The translations under genes and the position numbers were made by a program. A DNA stretch of 64,000 bases from Hoylesella nanceiensis DSM 19126 = JCM 15639 (lineage in GTDB: Bacteria; Bacteroidota; Bacteroidia; Bacteroidales; Bacteroidaceae): NCBI RefSeq assembly GCF_000379965.1, contig NZ_KB904328.1, forward strand, positions 62,001-126,000, read 5' to 3'. Positions within the stretch are counted from its first letter, which is position 1, and every line of letters starts with the position of its first letter. Positions 61,953 to 64,000 of the stretch are shown piece after piece. Below the pieces are notes generated by a model. The model had not been told where the DNA came from, searched no databases, and worked only from the letters and a program-made list of their open reading frames with translations.

Positions 61953-62031
61953 AGTTTTACCTTTCTTATAATTTATAATTTAATATGTTATCTCGATAAT
62001 TATATCAATCTTTTTCTATCTCTTCGAGGTG

Positions 62032-62039
62032 CAAAGTTA
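62032..62039 (-). promoter_or_regulatory. -7 element of the beta-barrel gene
   Basis: On the minus strand this reads TAACTTTG, matching TAnnTTTG, 79 bases before the ATG. No clear -33 TTG is visible. Confidence 0.5.
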
Positions 62040-62115
62040 TGTCCTTTCGGTGTTACGGCATTGCATATTGCAGTTAAAAAACAATAAGCATTCTTTCAAT
62101 CCCTTTATTTATAGG

Positions 62116-64000
62116 CTATTTAACATCAGATACGACATATTTAGAAGCGTCCATATAACCACCTTTTTGCTTGATGTGCTCTATCAAGTCCTTAAAAATC
62201 TCGTTGCGTTCGAGTAGCGGTTCGTAGCCAGTTATCAGCATTTGCTGTCGTGCTCGAGTTAAAGCTACATTCAATTTGCGGTCGATCACCACCCCATCTT
62301 CAACGAAAGTGTTACTTGTTAAAAAGCTCATTTGATACTGATGTTGTATGGTAAACGAGTAAATAATCACCTCTCTTTGCGAGCCTTGATACCTTTCTAC
62401 CGTGTCGATAGATATCTTTTGCAGAGCCTCGATGCCCAATTTGTCGATTTCTTTGCGAATCATTGCAATTTGATTGCGATAAGGAATGATCACCCCCACC
62501 GTTTTATTTGGATCGAAACAATGCTCATATTGTTTATATACCCGTGCCAATAGCAAGGCAACAAGGCGTGCTTCATAGGCGTTGGTCTTATCGTTTTGCC
62601 CTAAAACACCATTCTTTGGCGATGGAAAGAACATTAAACGATGTGCTTTCAACGCCTCATCTAATTCGTCAACAGATGGCACTTGATAGTTTAAATGCTC
62701 TTCTTTTTGATGTGGAAGGGGCACAACTGTGAGCTGTTCCTTTGCATAAAAGTTGTTAGAAACAAACTCTGCCAACTCAAAATGCATACGTCCTTGATAG
62801 CGAAGCGACCCTATAACGGCATTGTTATTATGCTTTCGAGCCTTTCGCAATAAGCGTTCAAAGAGCGACTCACGGCAGTTCATCAAGCCAATATCGTGCA
62901 ATAAAGGTTCTTCTACTGCCGATTCTTCGGCACTTTGACGCACCACTGCAGGCAATTGTTTATGGTCGCCCACCATAACAAAACGTTCGATGGCGAGCGA
63001 ATGAGATGCACTATGACTATGAGCAGATAGCAATCCCACGATAGACGACTCGACTATCTGCGACGACTCGTCGATGATGGCTAACGAGAAGCGTTTTAGT
63101 GCGAACAGATAAGGCTTGCCTTGCAAGGTAGAAGTGGTTGAAACTATCACCCGAGCAGAGCATATTCGGTCTTTCACATCATTCAATTTAGGGCACTCGT
63201 CTACCACTCTTTCAATAAAGAAAGGTGCAAATTTGGGGTCGGCAGCATCGCTATTGCCCAAGCGAATAAAGTCTATTTGGGCAGAACAAAGCATCTCACA
63301 AATCTCGTCTACCGCCCTATTGGTGTAGGAAAGCAGCAATACCGACGCATTGGGAGCGGTGAGTTCTTCTTCAACCATAAAGCGAAGCGCCATCGATGTC
63401 TTGCCTGTTCCTGGTGGACCGATGAGCAAATAATAGTCGAGAGCTTGCTTAACGCCCAACAAAATATCGTCGTATGCAGGGTGATAGCTTTTTGTTAGCT
63501 GTTTACTTGCATCGCTACGAGGCTCTAAAACACCTAAAAGTAGGTTCTTTCGGTCTGCTGGTGCGGTGATCATCTCGTGCAAACTGCGAATAGAGGCAGT
63601 GAAAGCCGAATCTGAACCTGCATGTTCGAGGGCAAAGAAGATCAAATTAGAGGGGTCTTTCTCAAATATTTCGTTGTGCTGTTGCGCATCGTTCAAGCGC
63701 ACAACAAGTTGTTCTTGACCAATACTTACAAGCGTTCCTTTATACAATATAGCCCTTGTTGCCAGTGGCTCGTTATCTTTTAAATAGGTATAAAGGCACA
63801 CGCTGTCGCCCTTTCTAAAGTTAGGAAGGAAGTAAGGGTCGTGTTCTGTTATCTCGAATGTAAGTAGATCTATTCCCGAAGTGGCATCGCTTCGTTCTTT
63901 CTTCACAATCACTAAGCCTGTATAAATATTGCCTGCATCTCGTTTTTCGCTAAGAGGCATACTCCAAAGGTCGGCTTGACAGCCTCCATGTCCTTCGTTT
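62116..64000 (-). CDS. Upf1/Dna2-like SF1 helicase (5' end beyond the window)
   Basis: The open frame runs past the Met codon at 63960 to the window edge, reading NEGHGGCQADLWS in the 13 codons before it. The true start is therefore probably outside and the visible 614+ residues are C-terminal. Walker A GPPGTGKTS lies at residues 181-189 counted from the Met. Walker B IDESSQIVE is of the DExxQ Upf1 type. Motifs III-VI are MVGDHKQLPAVV, GVIIPYRNQI, DTVERYQGSQREVIIYSF and NVALTRARQQMLITG. It unwinds DNA or RNA with ATP. Bacteroidota versions are usually over 1000 residues. The gene after it is unrelated. Confidence 0.9.
   Translation of the reverse strand, partial: NEGHGGCQADLWSMPLSEKRDAGNIYTGLVIVKKERSDATSGIDLLTFEITEHDPYFLPNFRKGDSVCLYTYLKDNEPLATRAILYKGTLVSIGQEQLVVRLNDAQQHNEIFEKDPSNLIFFALEHAGSDSAFTASIRSLHEMITAPADRKNLLLGVLEPRSDASKQLTKSYHPAYDDILLGVKQALDYYLLIGPPGTGKTSMALRFMVEEELTAPNASVLLLSYTNRAVDEICEMLCSAQIDFIRLGNSDAADPKFAPFFIERVVDECPKLNDVKDRICSARVIVSTTSTLQGKPYLFALKRFSLAIIDESSQIVESSIVGLLSAHSHSASHSLAIERFVMVGDHKQLPAVVRQSAEESAVEEPLLHDIGLMNCRESLFERLLRKARKHNNNAVIGSLRYQGRMHFELAEFVSNNFYAKEQLTVVPLPHQKEEHLNYQVPSVDELDEALKAHRLMFFPSPKNGVLGQNDKTNAYEARLVALLLARVYKQYEHCFDPNKTVGVIIPYRNQIAMIRKEIDKLGIEALQKISIDTVERYQGSQREVIIYSFTIQHQYQMSFLTSNTFVEDGVVIDRKLNVALTRARQQMLITGYEPLLERNEIFKDLIEHIKQKGGYMDASKYVVSDVK

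Noticed and set aside
1-64000. rRNA, tRNA, insertion sequence and prophage genes
   Set aside because: The gaps were read on both strands and no tRNA cloverleaf, transposase, integrase or inverted terminal repeats were found. Weak or fragmentary examples could be missed by eye.

Overview
The window comes from a Bacteroidota genome, most likely a member of Prevotellaceae. The evidence is three SusC/SusD-type outer-membrane pairs, many short-signal lipoproteins, two C10 (streptopain/interpain-like) cysteine peptidases with type IX secretion-style C-termini, the hemD-rnpA-yidD-tyrS gene order, a fimbrillin-like lipoprotein, and promoters of the Bacteroidota type (-7 TAnnTTTG, with TTG/TTTG about 19-22 bases upstream). 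No rRNA, tRNA, insertion sequence, phage gene or CRISPR array was seen. The species cannot be named from this sequence.

Bases 1-17,100 hold two polysaccharide-utilization-type gene sets on the + strand. The first is the end of a susC gene, then susD, a DUF1735-type lipoprotein and a Big_2/CBM6 glycan-binding lipoprotein, closed by a hairpin terminator. The second is susC, susD, a GH43-like lipoprotein that appears to have lost its catalytic base, an FG-GAP/VCBS protein, a small Ig-like secreted protein, a BNR/sialidase-superfamily protein and an alpha/alpha-toroid protein, closed by a strong terminator. The substrate is not evident.

Bases 17,200-31,740 are mostly minus-strand: two tandem C10 peptidases, a housekeeping operon (DUF4271, hemD, rnpA, yidD, tyrS), metK, and a nadK-ABC transporter-thioredoxin operon. 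A DJ-1 family gene and a YciI gene follow on +. Bases 32,988-45,037 form one minus-strand operon: SusC with an STN domain, SusD, a DUF4843 lipoprotein, a PKD-like lipoprotein and two related zinc-metalloprotease-type proteins. The second-to-last of these has lost the HExxH motif. This looks like a peptide or protein uptake system rather than a glycan one.

Bases 45,700-64,000 carry a GH92 mannosidase, an ArgR-type regulator, an XRE-cupin regulator with an acyl-CoA synthetase, an SDR, a small I9-like lipoprotein, a Nim-like flavoprotein with a Ric/YtfE-like di-iron protein, and an MFS-GH130 operon. After these come a fimbrillin-like lipoprotein preceded by a 58-residue gene, a YqiA-esterase/degenerate-nucleotidase fusion, an outer-membrane beta-barrel protein, and a Upf1-like helicase cut by the window end. 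GH92, GH130 and the MFS transporter fit use of mannose-containing host N-glycans.

The most unusual feature is a family of intergenic repeat arrays. Seven clear arrays and one decayed array lie between 22.8 and 57.9 kb. Each clear array has four or five tandem units of exactly 22 bases built on the near-palindrome AAAAGCAWTGCTTTT. Every array is intergenic, and none occurs in the first 22 kb. I do not recognise this family.
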